This document shows, one piece after another, positions 62,051 to 64,000 of a stretch of 64,000 nucleotides of DNA (within the stretch, counting starts at the first letter, position 1; each line of letters starts with the position of its first letter). Under the pieces are notes generated by a model. It was given only the letters and a program-made list of their open reading frames with translations, was not told the origin of the DNA and made no database searches. Origin of the DNA: Flavobacterium flevense (GTDB lineage: Bacteria > Bacteroidota > Bacteroidia > Flavobacteriales > Flavobacteriaceae); assembly GCF_900142775.1 (NCBI RefSeq), contig NZ_FRCC01000010.1:1-64000 (forward strand), read 5' to 3'. The position numbers and the translations under genes were made by a program.

Positions 62051-63349
62051 ATGTTAAAAAAAATCAAGTCCTATGCATATTACGATAAAACCATTCAATG
62101 GGGAAAAAAATTAAGCATTACCGGATCAGCTCAGGTAATCATTCAGGCAGTGGGTTTTGCAAGTGGAATATTAATCATCAGACTTTTATCTACGCAGGAA
62201 TATGCGCTTTATACTTTAGCTAATACTATGCTGGGAACCATGATTATGCTGGCAAACGGAGGAATCTCAACAGGAATTATGTCTATTGGTGCAAAAGTTT
62301 GGGAAGACAAAGAAAAATTAGGTGTCGTTCTGGAAACAGGATTGGAATTAAGACGAAAATTTGCAATAGGGAGTTTATTAGTTGCCACCCCCATTTTAAT
62401 TTATTTATTAGTACATAACGGAGCCTCGTGGTTAACTACTTTTCTAATTGTAGCTGCTCTTATTCCCGCATTTTTGGCTGCTTTGTCTGATTCACTTTTA
62501 GAAGTAGTTCCTAAATTACATCAGGATATTCATCCGCTGCAAAAGAATCAGATTATCGTGGCTATGGGAAGGCTGTTACTGAATGTTTTGCTAGTGTTTT
62601 TATTTCCGCTAACGTTTATAGCGCTATTAGCCAATGGAATTCCGCGTATTTATGGAAATATTCATTTAAAAAAAATTGCTTACAATAATGCCGATGCAAA
62701 GCAAAAAACAGATGAAAAGGTAAAAAAAGAGCTTTTGTTTTTTGTCAAAAGAATGCTTCCTGAAACCATTTTTTTTTGTGTTTCAGGTCAGATAACCATT
62801 TGGATTCTTTCCATCTTCGGATCTACAAGTTCTTTGGCAAGTATTGGAGCAATAGGCAAACTCAGTATGGTTTTTAATTTGTTTACAGTAATATTTGGCA
62901 TGCTGATAGTTCCTAATTTTGCTAAGCTAAAAGAGGATAGTGGCTTACTCCTGAAAAAAATATTTTATGTTAGTATTGGATGTATCATTTTATCGATTTT
63001 CGCTATTTCTTTTACTGATTTTTTTTCTAAGGAACTCCTTTCTGTATTAGGTAACGATTATAAAGATTTAAATTTTGAATTAGTACTGAGTATAATAGGT
63101 GGTTGTATCACTTTTTTTCAGGGATGTATTTTTGGTTTAAATAACAGCCGAGGCTGGATTATAAATCCGCTAATTTACATTTCAGTCATGATTGTAGTGC
63201 TGATAGTCGGGGTGCAGTTAATTGATGTTTCAACATTGTCAGGAGTTCTTTATCTCAATATAGTTGTAGCATCATCACAGGCTTTAATGCTACTTTATTA
63301 TAATCTTTTCAGAATATTCAAGATTAAAAATAAATCACATTCTCTTTAA
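62051..63349 (+). CDS. Wzx-like oligosaccharide flippase (MOP superfamily)
   Basis: This 432-residue membrane protein has roughly twelve hydrophobic segments and the polysaccharide-biosynthesis profile: a cytoplasmic N terminus, then TGSAQVIIQAVGFASGILIIRLLSTQEYALYT and PNFAKLKEDSGLLLKK late in the sequence. It would move the lipid-linked repeat unit across the inner membrane. It lies in the middle of the polysaccharide operon, after the AT3 gene. No obvious frameshift or truncation is seen. Confidence 0.9.
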   Translation: MLKKIKSYAYYDKTIQWGKKLSITGSAQVIIQAVGFASGILIIRLLSTQEYALYTLANTMLGTMIMLANGGISTGIMSIGAKVWEDKEKLGVVLETGLELRRKFAIGSLLVATPILIYLLVHNGASWLTTFLIVAALIPAFLAALSDSLLEVVPKLHQDIHPLQKNQIIVAMGRLLLNVLLVFLFPLTFIALLANGIPRIYGNIHLKKIAYNNADAKQKTDEKVKKELLFFVKRMLPETIFFCVSGQITIWILSIFGSTSSLASIGAIGKLSMVFNLFTVIFGMLIVPNFAKLKEDSGLLLKKIFYVSIGCIILSIFAISFTDFFSKELLSVLGNDYKDLNFELVLSIIGGCITFFQGCIFGLNNSRGWIINPLIYISVMIVVLIVGVQLIDVSTLSGVLYLNIVVASSQALMLLYYNLFRIFKIKNKSHSL

Positions 63350-63396
63350 TTCTTAACACCACTTTTTTGTGTTTTGTTTGCTGTAATTTTATTTAA

Positions 63397-63975
63397 ATGA
63401 AAAAAAGCTACTTTTTCCAGCAATCTCTTTTTGTAATCAGATATCGGTATTTGATGAAAGTGAATAGTTTTTTTAGAAAAGGCTACTATCGTTTACAGGG
63501 AATGAAAATTGGGAAAGGAACAGTAATCCCTAAACTTTACACTACCTGGCCTCATCAGGTTGCTATAGGGAATAATTGTATACTGGAACAAAATATCTAT
63601 TTTAAATATGATGGTATCTGGAAAGAAGGTTTTTCAATTGAAATTGCTGATGATGTTTTTATAGGTTCGGGTTGTGAATTTAATTGTTCAGGCAAAATTG
63701 TGATAGGCAAAGATACATTGATTGCATCAGGTTCCAGATTTATTGATCACAATCACGGTACTTCTGTTGAAAATTTAATGCGTAATCAGCCCTCTGCGTC
63801 CGGAGAAATAAAAATAGAAGAAGATGTCTGGATTGGCTGTAATGTTGTTGTTCTTAAAGGGGTTTTAGTAGGGAAAGGTGCGGTGGTTGCTGCCGGATCT
63901 GTGGTTACAAAATCAGTGCCTTCTTATGAAATTTGGGCTGGAGTTCCCGCAAAAAAAATTGGTGACAGGAAATAG
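63397..63975 (+). CDS. Hexapeptide-repeat acyltransferase (WcaF/LbH type)
   Basis: This 192-residue left-handed beta-helix acyltransferase has a basic N terminus, then repeated [LIV]-G-x4 units (KIGKGTVIPK, AIGNNCILEQ, VFIGSGCEFN, IVIGKDTLIASG). The active-site His region is FIDHNHGTS, followed by EDVWIGCNVVVLKGVLVGKGAVVAAGSVV and EIWAGVPAKKIG. The family includes colanic acid and maltose O-acetyltransferases. It likely decorates a sugar of the exported polysaccharide. The locus continues beyond the window. Confidence 0.9.
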   Translation: MKKSYFFQQSLFVIRYRYLMKVNSFFRKGYYRLQGMKIGKGTVIPKLYTTWPHQVAIGNNCILEQNIYFKYDGIWKEGFSIEIADDVFIGSGCEFNCSGKIVIGKDTLIASGSRFIDHNHGTSVENLMRNQPSASGEIKIEEDVWIGCNVVVLKGVLVGKGAVVAAGSVVTKSVPSYEIWAGVPAKKIGDRK

Positions 63976-64000
63976 CTTTTTGCAAAATTAAAAAAGACTA

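Overview
The window is about 64 kb of AT-rich chromosome from a member of the Bacteroidota, most likely Flavobacterium or a close relative. The evidence is a T9SS type A sorting domain protein, lipoproteins with short Cys-ended signals, a UpxY-type antiterminator, promoter boxes of the TAnnTTTG type, a CAL67264-like small membrane protein, flavobacterial paralogue families such as the DUF6252-like lipoprotein, and many short palindromic intergenic repeats typical of the group. Assignments come from reading motifs and recalled families; no database search was run.

Layout, left to right. 1-130: the 3' part of a 5S rRNA gene and its terminator, the end of an rRNA operon. 308-959: an endonuclease III-like gene broken by one extra base in a poly-A tract. 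1321-8587: a glycogen cluster, glgA-glgC-glgB followed by a GH31 alpha-glucosidase. 8681-32205: mostly housekeeping and cell-envelope genes (M48 lipoprotein peptidase, MFS transporter, lipoprotein, Lon, ATP-pyrophosphatase, M1 aminopeptidase, patatin, UvrD/PcrA helicase, Sua5-type enzyme, OmpA lipoprotein, glycosyltransferase, HolA, PhoX-like phosphatase, di-haem peroxidase, EttA). Between 21.7 and 22.4 kb a small GIY-YIG nuclease gene lies between two copies of a ~170 bp palindromic repeat.

32.3-34.8 kb holds an ABC exporter, an intact tRNA-Val(UAC) with a good promoter and terminator, a second and different GIY-YIG gene, and a 5'-truncated tRNA-like copy whose first bases include the stop codon of the nuclease gene. 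34.8-45.8 kb, all on the minus strand, is a complete potassium-uptake (Kdp) locus: a sigma-54-type response regulator, a 93-residue unknown, a 27-residue membrane microprotein, kdpF (25 residues), kdpA, kdpB, kdpC, a porin-like beta-barrel, a stand-alone KdpD N-terminal sensor protein and a separate histidine kinase. Each larger gap between these genes contains a different palindromic repeat.

46-51.4 kb carries assorted enzymes (LLM flavin oxidoreductase, transglutaminase-like protein, a leaderless substrate-binding protein, nucleoside phosphorylase, SUI1/YciH, 2OG-Fe(II) oxygenase). 51.7-55.2 kb is a three-gene set of secreted proteins ending in a large beta-helix protein. 55.2-56.7 kb holds two small XRE regulators and a UpxY-like antiterminator on the minus strand. 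From 57183 to the right edge is a surface polysaccharide locus: cytidylyltransferase, mannose-1-phosphate guanylyltransferase, GDP-fucose synthase, GDP-mannose dehydratase, membrane acyltransferase, Wzx-like flippase and hexapeptide acyltransferase. It would supply GDP-L-fucose and export an acylated repeat unit, and it continues beyond the window.

The least explained parts are the two GIY-YIG/repeat arrangements (one palindrome-flanked, one tRNA-flanked), the repeat-filled Kdp operon with its microproteins, and the leader region of the polysaccharide operon.
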